From Clostridiaceae bacterium (GTDB lineage Bacteria; Bacillota; Clostridia; Lachnospirales; Lachnospiraceae), in contig QXWR01000010.1 in assembly GCA_009911065.1 (NCBI GenBank), forward strand, positions 1 through 64,000: a stretch of DNA of 64,000 nucleotides. The letters are read 5' to 3'. Both the position numbers and the translations under genes were made by a program. Below are positions 15,246 through 24,064 of this stretch, piece after piece. The first letter of the stretch is position 1, and every line of letters starts with the position of its first letter. The notes beneath the pieces are model-generated. The model was not told the origin of the DNA and did not search any database. It saw only the letters and a program-made list of their open reading frames with translations.

Positions 15246-16326
15246 AATTACCATTTTAAGCAGTCATAAATTGCTATGTGCTTCTGGTAAATTCTTTTTG
15301 TATTGCAAAGGTTCTGCTTTATATAAGCAGAAATCCAATGGAGGAAGTGAGGAATACATAGGTTCGGTTCCTGGTAAGTTTGTTTTCCGGTTATTTTCAA
15401 AATCCCATATTTTATGTCGGCTGTTTCGGCTTGAACCACGATGTGGAATTTTTACAGATGAAAGTACAGCGCTTATTTCCATACATGGCGGCGTATATAG
15501 AGTGGATTTGGAAAAAGGTGGGATTTATAGAGAACATAGTTTTCGGAAAGGGATGAATAATCCTCTTCGTTTTTCTAAAATTGAAAATATAAAAGGTTTT
15601 GAGAACTGTATTGTATATGGAGAATATTTTGGCAATTTAACGAAAGAAGAGGTTTGTATTTATTCCAGATCAAAGGAAGGAGTATGGAAAAGAATCGATA
15701 TCTTTGCCCAAAATACCGTAATGCATATTCATGGAATTGTTCCGTTTCCTGAAATGAATTGTCTTTTTGTGCTGACAGGAGATGAAGACAAGGAGTCCGG
15801 CATTTGGAAAATAGAAAACAATTTTCAATCAGTAAAGCCAGTTGTAACCGGAAAGCAAATATACCGTTCTTGTGTTGCATTTCCCTATGAAAAAGGTATT
15901 GTTTATGGGACCGATACCCCATTAGAGAAAAATGCAATCTATTATATTCCTGATATAAATAGTACAAAGTTATCCTTGATTAAGCTTGCAGATATGCCAG
16001 GGCCTTGTATTTATGGAATGCAGTTATCCAATGGAGATTTTGTATTTGGGACTTCTGTAGAACCGGACAGCCGTAAGAAAGGCATATCTTATAAGCTGAC
16101 GTATAAGCTTGGAATGGGGGTGCAGGACCGATTTAGCCATATTATTATGGGGAATCCTGAAAAAGGATTTCGAGAAGTGTTTAAGGCAAAAAAAGATTGG
16201 TTTCCTATGCTTCTTTTTCAATTTGGTAATTTTTTGTTTCCTCAAATGGAGACGGACAGATTGATTGTAACAGGACAAAGTGTGAGTAAACTTGATGGGA
16301 AGACAGTAGAAATATATTATGAATGA
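15232..16326 (+). CDS. Unrecognised protein, beta-propeller-like
   Basis: 364 residues, no signal peptide and no membrane helix. I do not recognise the family. The sequence is a succession of short strands with repeated aromatic/Gly ends (IYREHSFRKG, GIWKIENNF, GIVYGTDTPLEKNAIYYIPD, MQLSNGDFVFGTS), the look of a beta-propeller with five or more blades. An MHIHGIVPFP motif contributes two His. It overlaps the preceding transferase by 14 bases and abuts the LicD gene, so it belongs to the operon. Candidates are a sugar-binding or glycoside-modifying protein of the repeat unit; no function is assigned. Confidence 0.6.
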   Translation: MMKDKITILSSHKLLCASGKFFLYCKGSALYKQKSNGGSEEYIGSVPGKFVFRLFSKSHILCRLFRLEPRCGIFTDESTALISIHGGVYRVDLEKGGIYREHSFRKGMNNPLRFSKIENIKGFENCIVYGEYFGNLTKEEVCIYSRSKEGVWKRIDIFAQNTVMHIHGIVPFPEMNCLFVLTGDEDKESGIWKIENNFQSVKPVVTGKQIYRSCVAFPYEKGIVYGTDTPLEKNAIYYIPDINSTKLSLIKLADMPGPCIYGMQLSNGDFVFGTSVEPDSRKKGISYKLTYKLGMGVQDRFSHIIMGNPEKGFREVFKAKKDWFPMLLFQFGNFLFPQMETDRLIVTGQSVSKLDGKTVEIYYE

Positions 16327-16336
16327 AAGGGAAAAA

Positions 16337-17128
16337 ATGGAAAAAAACGAAGAGGTGAAACAGATTCAAAAGGAGCTTTTATGCTTAATGAAAGATTTTC
16401 ATAATATATGTAAAAAGCATGGAATTAGATATTCTCTTCATGCAGGAACATTGCTTGGGGCAATTCGTGAAGGGGGATTTATTCCATGGGATGATGATGC
16501 AGATGTTTCTTTTCTTAGAACAGAGTATGAGAAATTTAAAAACGTTATAAAAACCAAATATGAAAAAGATCAATTGCCTTTTGTGTGCGATTTTTCTTTT
16601 GGTGCAAGATTGATTCGGCAAAGAGCTGGCAAACCTATTGTGTGGCTGGATTTATATATTTATGATTTTATTTCGGAAAATAGGTTGATTCAAAAATTGA
16701 AAATAGCAGAGCTGGCATTTCTTATGGCATGGCTTCGCTCTAAAGAGGAAATGTATGTGACAAAAGCCCATGGTGTGTATCAGGGATGGAAATATGAATT
16801 GATTCATTTCATTCATATTCTTGGTCTTCCTTTTTCAGATCATGCAAAACTACAAATTGCAAATCATATCAGCCAGTTACATAAAGGGAAAAAGAGATTG
16901 ATTCATCGGGCAAATGATCAATTTGTGGCAATTCAGATAATACTTCCGGCAAAAGTAATGTATTCGTATCAATTAATTCAATTTGAAGATACTAAACTTA
17001 TGATTGCAAAAGACTATGACTTAATTTTAACTTCATCTTATGGAAGCGATTATATGGTGCCAAGACAAGCACACAAAGATGCAAAAGCCCATGACATATA
17101 CAGGAAAATTCAGGAAAAAAAGCGATAA
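16337..17128 (+). CDS. LicD-family phosphotransferase
   Basis: 263 residues. The N-terminal block CKKHGIRYSLHAGTLLGAIR followed by GGFIPWDDDADVSFLR is the nucleotidyltransferase-like LicD/Fukutin signature with its metal-binding Asp cluster. LicD proteins move a phosphorylated group (phosphocholine, or phospho-alditols) from a CDP carrier to a glycan. The start at 16337 follows GAAAGGGAAAAA; an earlier ATG at 16319 overlaps the previous stop without a ribosome site. With the cytidylyltransferase and SDR genes next door it forms a likely CDP-substituent module. Confidence 0.9.
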   Translation: MEKNEEVKQIQKELLCLMKDFHNICKKHGIRYSLHAGTLLGAIREGGFIPWDDDADVSFLRTEYEKFKNVIKTKYEKDQLPFVCDFSFGARLIRQRAGKPIVWLDLYIYDFISENRLIQKLKIAELAFLMAWLRSKEEMYVTKAHGVYQGWKYELIHFIHILGLPFSDHAKLQIANHISQLHKGKKRLIHRANDQFVAIQIILPAKVMYSYQLIQFEDTKLMIAKDYDLILTSSYGSDYMVPRQAHKDAKAHDIYRKIQEKKR

Positions 17129-17166
17129 AGGAGATTTGCCAATATTTAAGGCAAAGTGGAAACAAA

Positions 17167-17883
17167 ATGAATATAGCATTGTTGACAGCTGCTGGGACTG
17201 GTACAAGGATGCACCAGGATATTCCCAAGCAGTTTATTCATATTGACAATAAGCCTGTGATTATACATACAATGGAGGCATTTCAAAATCATCCAAGTAT
17301 TGATGCTATTCTTGTTGTGACAATGGAATCTTGGAAAGAGGTTTTATGGGCTTATGCAAAGCAGTTTAATATTTCAAAGTTAAAGTGGGTTGTGGCAGGA
17401 GGTGAAACAGGACAAGATTCTATCAAAAATGGATTGGATATGCTTGAATTGGAACTGCCTGAAAAAAATGCAGTTGTGATGGTACATGATGGCAATCGGC
17501 CATTAGTTTCAGCTGAGGTGATTTCAGATAGTTTTGCTACCTATGCCAGACATGGCAATGCAGTAGCAGTGATTCCATGTACAGAGGTTGTATTTGAAAG
17601 TGAGAATGGATTGGATTCCTGTGTCTCCATAGAGAGGGAAAAACTTTTCAGAACACAGACGCCTCATACATATAAGCTAGAGGATTTGATGGAAGCACAT
17701 TTAGAAGCAAAAAAGAGAGGAATTAAAGGAACAGCAGCAACCTGTGTTCTTATGAAGGAGCTTGGAAAGGTTACTTATTTTTCCAGAGGTTCTGAGGAAA
17801 ATATTAAAATTACTACATTGGATGACCTTAAAATATTTAAGGCATTATTGCATACAAGACAAGAGGAATGGCTGAAACGATGA
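17167..17883 (+). CDS. IspD/TarI-family cytidylyltransferase
   Basis: 238 residues. LLTAAGTGTRMHQDIPKQFI is the CTP-binding loop with the catalytic Arg/Lys; VVMVHDGNRPLVSAEVI, KLFRTQTPHTYKLEDLMEAH and NIKITTLDDLKI are the other family motifs. Because it sits between LicD and SDR genes, it more likely makes a CDP-activated alditol or sugar for the surface glycan (TarI/Bcs1-like) than the isoprenoid intermediate, although the family signature alone does not separate these. No other ispD is visible in the window. Confidence 0.87.
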   Translation: MNIALLTAAGTGTRMHQDIPKQFIHIDNKPVIIHTMEAFQNHPSIDAILVVTMESWKEVLWAYAKQFNISKLKWVVAGGETGQDSIKNGLDMLELELPEKNAVVMVHDGNRPLVSAEVISDSFATYARHGNAVAVIPCTEVVFESENGLDSCVSIEREKLFRTQTPHTYKLEDLMEAHLEAKKRGIKGTAATCVLMKELGKVTYFSRGSEENIKITTLDDLKIFKALLHTRQEEWLKR

Positions 17884-18926
17884 TGAAACATACAGATCTA
17901 TATTGGAATGATTTGCAGAAAATACAAACAGCAATTCCAAATTTAAGTGAATTGAAGAATAAAAACATTCTGATTACTGGGGCAGGAGGATTGATAGCTT
18001 CGGCATTGGTGGATTTTTTGATAAGTTTGAACGATACATGTAAAATGAATGTAAATATATATGCAGCAGCAAGAAGCAAAGAAAAAATACAGTCCAGATT
18101 TCAGGAAAATTTTTTTCGCAAAGATCTACATTTTCTTTCCTATAATGCAGAGGAGCCATTTGATACGAAAGAATATTTTCACTATATCATTCATGGGGCA
18201 AGTCCGGCAAATCCTACTCTTTATGTCAGCAAACCAGTAGAAACAATGATCGCTAATTTTAATGGATTATTTTATTTGCTTGATTATGCAAAGACCTTTC
18301 ATGCAAAGAGGGTTCTTTTTATTTCTTCCAGTGAGATCTATGGAATAAAGGAAGACAATACTCCATATTCAGAGGAGGACTATGGAGGGATAGATATTTT
18401 GGATTTCAGAGCTTGCTATCCTTCTGCAAAGCAGGCGTCTGAGACTTTGTGTGCGGCGTATTTTCAGGAATACCAAGTGGACTCTGTAATTGTAAGACCA
18501 GGCCATATTTATGGCCCTACCATTACGGACAATGATACCAGGGCGTCGTCACAATTTCTTCGGAATGCAGCATCCGGTCAGGACATTGTGATGAAAAGTG
18601 ATGGAAGTCAGATTCGTTCTTATTGTTATATTGCAGATTGTATTTCGTCTGTGTTTACAGTGCTGTTAAATGGAAAAGCAGGACATGCTTATAATATCTC
18701 AAATCCGGATTCAATCGTTTCCATTAGAGAGATGGCAGAATGTATTGCCAAAAACAGTGGAAGGAAATTGCTATTTGAAATTCCTTCAGACAAGGAAAAG
18801 AAAGGGTATAACCGGATGGTCAATTCCAGTCTGGCAAGCAGAAAGATTGAAAAGCTTGGTTGGAGAGGACTATTTGATCTTCAGACAGGGATAAATCATT
18901 CCATCCGCATTCTTCGGGGGGAGTAA
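17880..18926 (+). CDS. NAD-dependent epimerase/dehydratase (extended SDR)
   Basis: 348 residues. NAD-binding ILITGAGGLIASALVDFLIS, the family HGASPANPTLYVSKPVETM block, active site FISSSEIYG followed by YPSAKQASE (Tyr and Lys), and VIVRPGHIYGP. It is an extended SDR related to nucleotide-sugar dehydratases/decarboxylases. It overlaps the cytidylyltransferase, suggesting it converts the CDP-linked product, or prepares its precursor. Exact reaction unknown. The 3' end has a G6 run (18914-18922 region). Start at ATG 17880 is preferred over 17868 because of spacing from GAGGAA. Confidence 0.85.
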   Translation: MMKHTDLYWNDLQKIQTAIPNLSELKNKNILITGAGGLIASALVDFLISLNDTCKMNVNIYAAARSKEKIQSRFQENFFRKDLHFLSYNAEEPFDTKEYFHYIIHGASPANPTLYVSKPVETMIANFNGLFYLLDYAKTFHAKRVLFISSSEIYGIKEDNTPYSEEDYGGIDILDFRACYPSAKQASETLCAAYFQEYQVDSVIVRPGHIYGPTITDNDTRASSQFLRNAASGQDIVMKSDGSQIRSYCYIADCISSVFTVLLNGKAGHAYNISNPDSIVSIREMAECIAKNSGRKLLFEIPSDKEKKGYNRMVNSSLASRKIEKLGWRGLFDLQTGINHSIRILRGE

Positions 18927-18932
18927 GATTTC

Positions 18933-20147
18933 ATGAAAATAATTTTTTGCGGAAATTTATATGTGAATATTGATGTTGATATGAAGAAAATGAAAATTCC
19001 GCCGCCAGTATCTTCTCATAAATTTCAGATGAATTTAATCGAAGGATTTTTGAAAAACAGACAAAATGTGATAGTAGTGAATTTACCAAGAGTAAGATAT
19101 TATCCCAATTATCCTAAAATATTTTTTAGAAAATCAAGTTATGATTGGAATGGAAGAGAAATGGGAGAAAACATTGGATTCATTAATCTATTGGGATTGA
19201 ATTATCTGACACAGAAAATTTCATTTGAAAAAACTTTAAAAAAGTATATCCGACAGTTTCCCGATGAAAAGTATGTGTTGGTTTGCTTTAATAATTATCT
19301 GCCAATCAATAAAGCAATGCTTTCTGTGAGAAATCAGTATTCCAATGTTTCGGTGTGTAGTGTAGTTGGTGATCTTCATGGAAAATATGGACTCCGTGTG
19401 TCTGAAAGATACGATGGATTAAGGGGGAAGATCATTTGCAGTATTGAGAAAAAACAGGATGAGCTTACAGGCCAGAGCGATATTTTTGGACTTCTCACAG
19501 AGCAAATGGCAGATGTTTTGGAAATAAAAGACAAATCACATGTAGTTATAGAAGGGATTTATTCCGATAAAACGAAAAAGAAAGTAACCAAAACAAGCAA
19601 TTCTTATAAAACGATCTTTTATGCAGGGGCTATCGAAGAAGAATATGGTATTTTACATTTGCTTAGGGCTTTTTCCTTAGTAGAGGGAGATGACTATCGG
19701 TTAAAGCTGGCTGGTGGCGGAGGGGCTGTGGAAGATGTTAAAAAATATGCAGCTAGAGATTACAGAATTTCTTATTTAGGATTTCTTACGCCAGAAGAGG
19801 TGGAATATCATCAGCAAATGGCAACCATGCTGATTAATCCAAGGACATCTGGAAAAGAATATGTAAAATATAGCTTTCCCAGTAAGACAATGGAATGTTT
19901 GGCGTCTGGAAAACTGTTTATTGGTCATAAACTGCCATGCATTCCAAAGGATTATGACCAATACATCCAATACCCAAAGGATGAAAGTGATGCTGCCCTT
20001 GCCAGAAAGATTGTGGAGTGTGGTGAAATGGAGGAGAAAATGGCACTAGAGTTTGGAGAAAAGGCGCGGGAATTTATTGTAACGAATAAAAATCCTGAAA
20101 ATCAATGCAGGAAATTAATTGAACTATTTATGGATAAAGAGAACTAA
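18933..20147 (+). CDS. Glycosyltransferase, GT4-like
   Basis: 404 residues. The C-terminal half has the GT-B pattern: IFYAGAIEEEYGILHLLRAF, LKLAGGGGAVEDVKKYA, YLGFLTPEEVEYHQQMATM and NPRTSGKEYVKYSFPSKTME with CLASGKL, containing the acidic residue of the nucleotide-sugar site. The N-terminal acceptor domain (starting IIFCGNLYVNIDVDMKK) is family-specific. It acts on the cytoplasmic face, adding one sugar of the repeat unit; donor unknown. Begins 7 bases after the SDR gene. Confidence 0.82.
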   Translation: MKIIFCGNLYVNIDVDMKKMKIPPPVSSHKFQMNLIEGFLKNRQNVIVVNLPRVRYYPNYPKIFFRKSSYDWNGREMGENIGFINLLGLNYLTQKISFEKTLKKYIRQFPDEKYVLVCFNNYLPINKAMLSVRNQYSNVSVCSVVGDLHGKYGLRVSERYDGLRGKIICSIEKKQDELTGQSDIFGLLTEQMADVLEIKDKSHVVIEGIYSDKTKKKVTKTSNSYKTIFYAGAIEEEYGILHLLRAFSLVEGDDYRLKLAGGGGAVEDVKKYAARDYRISYLGFLTPEEVEYHQQMATMLINPRTSGKEYVKYSFPSKTMECLASGKLFIGHKLPCIPKDYDQYIQYPKDESDAALARKIVECGEMEEKMALEFGEKAREFIVTNKNPENQCRKLIELFMDKEN

Positions 20148-20150
20148 ACT

Positions 20151-21377
20151 ATGTTGGAAATGATTGTATTACTACTTAATTCAGATCTTGTTGCACCAGT
20201 TTATGCATCTGTGATTTTATCTGCATATCTGTTAGGCGTTTATCAGTTAATGAAAAAAAGACGAATCGGAATAAATTTTATAACATATCCAGGGTTTTGG
20301 CTCTTGTTTTTGTCCGGAATCCTTTTTGCAGTAAGTTATCCGAAGTTTTTGAATTATTCCCTTTTTGTCTGTTTGGTGTTATATGGGATAGAACCTTTGC
20401 TTTTATACGGAAGCGGTTGTGTGGTTGCTTTGATGACAAGAAACGATTGTGGAGAAAAAATATTAAAAATATTGTATGCAATTGCCATAGGGTGCGGCAT
20501 TAATGTAGTGTTAAGTATCATTGCTAATTTAGGAGTGGACCGTTGGCATACTGTGAATTTTTGGGGGATGAGAATGGCTGCCACAAATTTAGCTTCTACA
20601 AACACTTATATTTTTTCATTGCTTCCATGTATTATGATTACAAAAAATAAAAAGCTTAAATTAATCGGCTTTTTGTTGTTTGGATTATCCGTGGTTTATT
20701 CGTTTATTTTAGGCACACGGACACAATTGTTTTTATGTGTCATTGTGGTTTGTCTTTCTGCTATAGCCTATTTTATATCACATTATAAAGGAAGGATTCC
20801 ATCCCAAAAAACCATAAAGCTATTGTTCGCTTTTGCAGGTTTGATATTGGTTTTTCTTGTAGCATTTGGAAGCAATTTTCTTGGGATTCGGGATAAAATT
20901 TTACAATCTAATTTGCTTTACCGGTTCATAGACAAGGATACAAGCGGTTCCGACTATTACAGAATGGGATTGTTTTTTCAGGGAATACAAAATCTTGTAA
21001 TTCATCCTTTTGGTGGAAATACAGATACAGTGTATTTTCATAATTATTGGCTGGATATAGGAAGAGTTGCAGGTGTGACGGCAGTTTTACTTGTGGCAGC
21101 TTATGATTGCATTATAATGGTTCATGTGATAAAGATATTTAAAAACCGGCAGATAAAAGAAGAGCTAAGATTTGCATTCTTGTTTTTGCACATTGGATTA
21201 TTTCTCAATTTCTTTATGGAGCCAATTATGGAGGGATATTTAAGTATATTATTTCGTTCGTTCTTTTTAAATGGAATTGTGGAAGGATTGTATTATGATA
21301 CCCATAAATCAAATGATTTGCCAAGTAAGTATGCTTTTACGCGTAAATATAGAAGAAAAGGAGTGGATAACAAATGA
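20151..21377 (+). CDS. Wzy-like oligosaccharide repeat-unit polymerase
   Basis: 408 residues, strongly hydrophobic, with about ten to eleven membrane helices and a larger loop in the last third (about residues 250-310: FIDKDTSGSDYYRMGLFFQG, HPFGGNTDTVYFHNYWLDIG). The single-copy HNYWLD motif after a G-rich turn is common in O-antigen/capsule polymerases. Such proteins join flipped repeat units at the outer face of the membrane. Sequence conservation in this family is low; the call rests on topology and on the Wzx gene and glycosyltransferases around it. Confidence 0.8.
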   Translation: MLEMIVLLLNSDLVAPVYASVILSAYLLGVYQLMKKRRIGINFITYPGFWLLFLSGILFAVSYPKFLNYSLFVCLVLYGIEPLLLYGSGCVVALMTRNDCGEKILKILYAIAIGCGINVVLSIIANLGVDRWHTVNFWGMRMAATNLASTNTYIFSLLPCIMITKNKKLKLIGFLLFGLSVVYSFILGTRTQLFLCVIVVCLSAIAYFISHYKGRIPSQKTIKLLFAFAGLILVFLVAFGSNFLGIRDKILQSNLLYRFIDKDTSGSDYYRMGLFFQGIQNLVIHPFGGNTDTVYFHNYWLDIGRVAGVTAVLLVAAYDCIIMVHVIKIFKNRQIKEELRFAFLFLHIGLFLNFFMEPIMEGYLSILFRSFFLNGIVEGLYYDTHKSNDLPSKYAFTRKYRRKGVDNK

Positions 21378-22570
21378 GTGATCTATTTCCAGCAATCGTA
21401 GCAGTCGGCTACAATCGGCCAGAATGTATGAAACGATTGGTAAAAAGTATCGAAAATGCGGATTACCCAGCAGAAAATATTAAATTAATTGTGAGCATTG
21501 ACTGTTCCGATCAATCGGACCGAATTGAAAAAATTGTCCGGGAAATCGGTTGGTCTCATGGAGATCTTCTGATAAAGCGTTATACAGAAAGACAAGGACT
21601 GAAAGATCACATTCTTCAGTGCGGCGATCTGAGTGAGGAATATGGGGCAGTAATTATTTTGGAAGATGATTTGGTGGTTTCCAGATGTTTTTATCACTAT
21701 GTTGTCCAGGCGCTTCGATTTTACCAAAATCATTCCAAGATTGCAGGGATTGCATTATACAGTCATAAATGGAATGAGTATGGAAGATATGAATTTATGG
21801 CTCAGAAAAATGAGTATGATGCTTATTTGGGACAGTTCTCTATTACATGGGGCCAATGCTGGACAAAGGAGCGTTGGAGAGAATTTCGTAAGTGGTATGA
21901 TAGGAAGAAAAGGGAAGGGCTGGGCGTAAATTACCAGCTCCCAGAGATTATTGAACATTGGGGTGAAAAGTCCTGGGGAAAATATTTTGTGTATTACATC
22001 GTAGAAAAAGATTTATATTATGTAATTCCTTATATTTCTTTAAGCACCAACTGCTCCGAGATTGGGGAACATAATGCAAGATTAAGCAACTCTTATCAGG
22101 TTATGTTACTAGATGCCAAAGATAAAGAATATAATTTTCCAGTTTTTAATCAGGCAATTCGGTATGATTTGTTTTTTGAGCGGATATTAGAACCAGGAAG
22201 ATTTATAAATGGAATCAATGGGAAGGATATATGTATTGATTTAAACGGAATACACCGGGATGCCAGTGGAAAAAAATATCTTCTTACATCAATCCGAGAA
22301 CCTTTTCTTAAGCCAATTCGGACGTATGGTTTGCAGATGAGGCCAATTGAGGAGAATGTATTTCGTGGGACACCAGGAATGGATTTGTTTTTATACCGGG
22401 TTCCCAAAAGCTATAAGAAAACAAAAAAGATTCTGAAAACATCTTACACGAGAACAGAATATGAAATATATGGAAATGGTTGGAAAAGGGTTTTGATTTA
22501 CGGAATCCGTTCCTTTTTTTATGCTGTAAACAGGCGAATCAGAAGATATATGAAATGGATAAAAATTTGA
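21374..22570 (+). CDS. Glycosyltransferase, GT-A fold (GNT-I / GT2-like)
   Basis: 398 residues, translation-coupled to the polymerase gene (ATGA overlap). N-terminal AIVAVGYNRPECMKRLVKSI, then IVSIDCSDQ and AVIILEDDLVVSRCFYHYV, where the EDD motif is the metal/nucleotide-binding site. GQFSITWGQCWTKERWREF belongs to the acceptor region seen in similar bacterial capsule genes. No membrane helix except possibly a short C-terminal hydrophobic/basic end. Donor sugar unknown. Confidence 0.83.
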   Translation: MSDLFPAIVAVGYNRPECMKRLVKSIENADYPAENIKLIVSIDCSDQSDRIEKIVREIGWSHGDLLIKRYTERQGLKDHILQCGDLSEEYGAVIILEDDLVVSRCFYHYVVQALRFYQNHSKIAGIALYSHKWNEYGRYEFMAQKNEYDAYLGQFSITWGQCWTKERWREFRKWYDRKKREGLGVNYQLPEIIEHWGEKSWGKYFVYYIVEKDLYYVIPYISLSTNCSEIGEHNARLSNSYQVMLLDAKDKEYNFPVFNQAIRYDLFFERILEPGRFINGINGKDICIDLNGIHRDASGKKYLLTSIREPFLKPIRTYGLQMRPIEENVFRGTPGMDLFLYRVPKSYKKTKKILKTSYTRTEYEIYGNGWKRVLIYGIRSFFYAVNRRIRRYMKWIKI

Positions 22571-22694
22571 CAGGTTCTTTCAAGAACTATCGGAAACGGA
22601 GGATGTGATACAGACCTGTAAAAAATTGGATGGAGATCTATTACTTATGTTATTTTTAAGATAATAGACCGATGGAAGAAGGATAAAAAGTAAA

Positions 22695-24017
22695 ATGAAT
22701 CGTATCAATATGTGGTTCAAGCGTCTGGCAAATTCAAAAGGTATGAGAAATTCGTTTTGGATTATTGGAGAACAGGTTTTTCAAATGTTCGTATCTCTGA
22801 TTGTAGGGATGCTTTCTGCCAGATATTTAGGTCCAGGCAATTACGGCTCTCTGAATTATACAGCTTCTCTGGTCTCTTTTTTCAGCGCAATCTCTACTCT
22901 TGGGATGGAAGGGGTGGTGGTAAAAAAGCTTATTGAACATCCAAACGAGGAAGGAGATTATTTGGGCGCATGTATTTTATTAAGATTTTTTGCATCAGTA
23001 TTTTCCATCCTTTCCATTGGAATTATGATTGTGATTCTGAATCCGGGGAATCCTCTGAAATTATGTTTGGGATTGATTCAGGGGATTCAACTTGCCTGGA
23101 AAAGTGTTTTCATTTTGGATTCCTGGTTTCAGAGGCATTTGTGTTCCAGATATGTTTCTCTGGGAAAGGCAGGAGCATGTCTCTGCGTTGCAACATACAA
23201 GATTTATCTGCTTGTTGCAAAAAAGTCGATTATCTGGTTCGCATTTTCAACCGTAATATCTGAGATGATACTTGCGTTGACTGTATTTTGGTTTTACAGT
23301 CAGGAAACCACACAGAAAATCCGGATCAATCTGAAAAAAGGGATGGAGGTTTTAAAAGAAAGCTATCATTTTATTATCTCTGGTTTGATGTCAGCGACCT
23401 ATGGTCAGATGGATAAGATTATGATTGGAAGTTATCTTGGAGACCAACAGGTTGGCTATTATACAACTGCAAATACCATCAGCTCTATGTGGCTTTTTGT
23501 ACCCATCGCAGTGATCAACTCTTTTCAGCCAAAGATTCTTGAGCTAAAGAATAGTAAGAATGAAAAATTATATCAAAGACGGCTGGAACAGCTGTATTCC
23601 TTCTTAATATGGATGTGTATTGGATTTTCCCTGGTGGTTTGTGTTTTTTCCCGATGGATTGTACAGATTTTGTATGGGGATGCTTATACGGAAGCTACGG
23701 AAACCTTGAAAATCTGCATTTGGTATGAGCTGTTTGCCATCATTGGAACGATGAGAGGAATTTGGATATTGGCAGAGAAAAAGAACCAGTATGCGAAATA
23801 TTTTTTGGGGATAGGGGCAGTTGTCAATATTGTTTTGAATGTTATGTGGATTCCCGCATTTGGAATCAATGGGGCAGCATATGCCACATTGATTACGCAA
23901 ATTGTGACCAGTATGATTGCTCCGCTGCTTTTTAAGGAGACAAGAAATTATACAAAACTTGTATTAGAGGCATTTGTCTGCAAATGGTGGTTGGATGGAA
24001 GGACAATTGAGGGATGA
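22695..24017 (+). CDS. Wzx-type repeat-unit flippase (MATE/MOP superfamily)
   Basis: 440 residues with about twelve membrane helices. The N-terminus NSFWIIGEQVFQMFVSLIVG followed by LSARYLGPGNYGSLNYTAS is the polysaccharide-synthase (PST) flippase signature; SATYGQMDKIMIGSYLGDQQ with VGYYTTA is the second-half repeat. It moves the undecaprenyl-linked repeat unit across the membrane. A 124-base spacer before it has no gene. Confidence 0.92.
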   Translation: MNRINMWFKRLANSKGMRNSFWIIGEQVFQMFVSLIVGMLSARYLGPGNYGSLNYTASLVSFFSAISTLGMEGVVVKKLIEHPNEEGDYLGACILLRFFASVFSILSIGIMIVILNPGNPLKLCLGLIQGIQLAWKSVFILDSWFQRHLCSRYVSLGKAGACLCVATYKIYLLVAKKSIIWFAFSTVISEMILALTVFWFYSQETTQKIRINLKKGMEVLKESYHFIISGLMSATYGQMDKIMIGSYLGDQQVGYYTTANTISSMWLFVPIAVINSFQPKILELKNSKNEKLYQRRLEQLYSFLIWMCIGFSLVVCVFSRWIVQILYGDAYTEATETLKICIWYELFAIIGTMRGIWILAEKKNQYAKYFLGIGAVVNIVLNVMWIPAFGINGAAYATLITQIVTSMIAPLLFKETRNYTKLVLEAFVCKWWLDGRTIEG

Positions 24018-24064
24018 ATGGGGAGAAGAAAAGGTTAGAAACAGGTATTACAACAGGATAAAAT

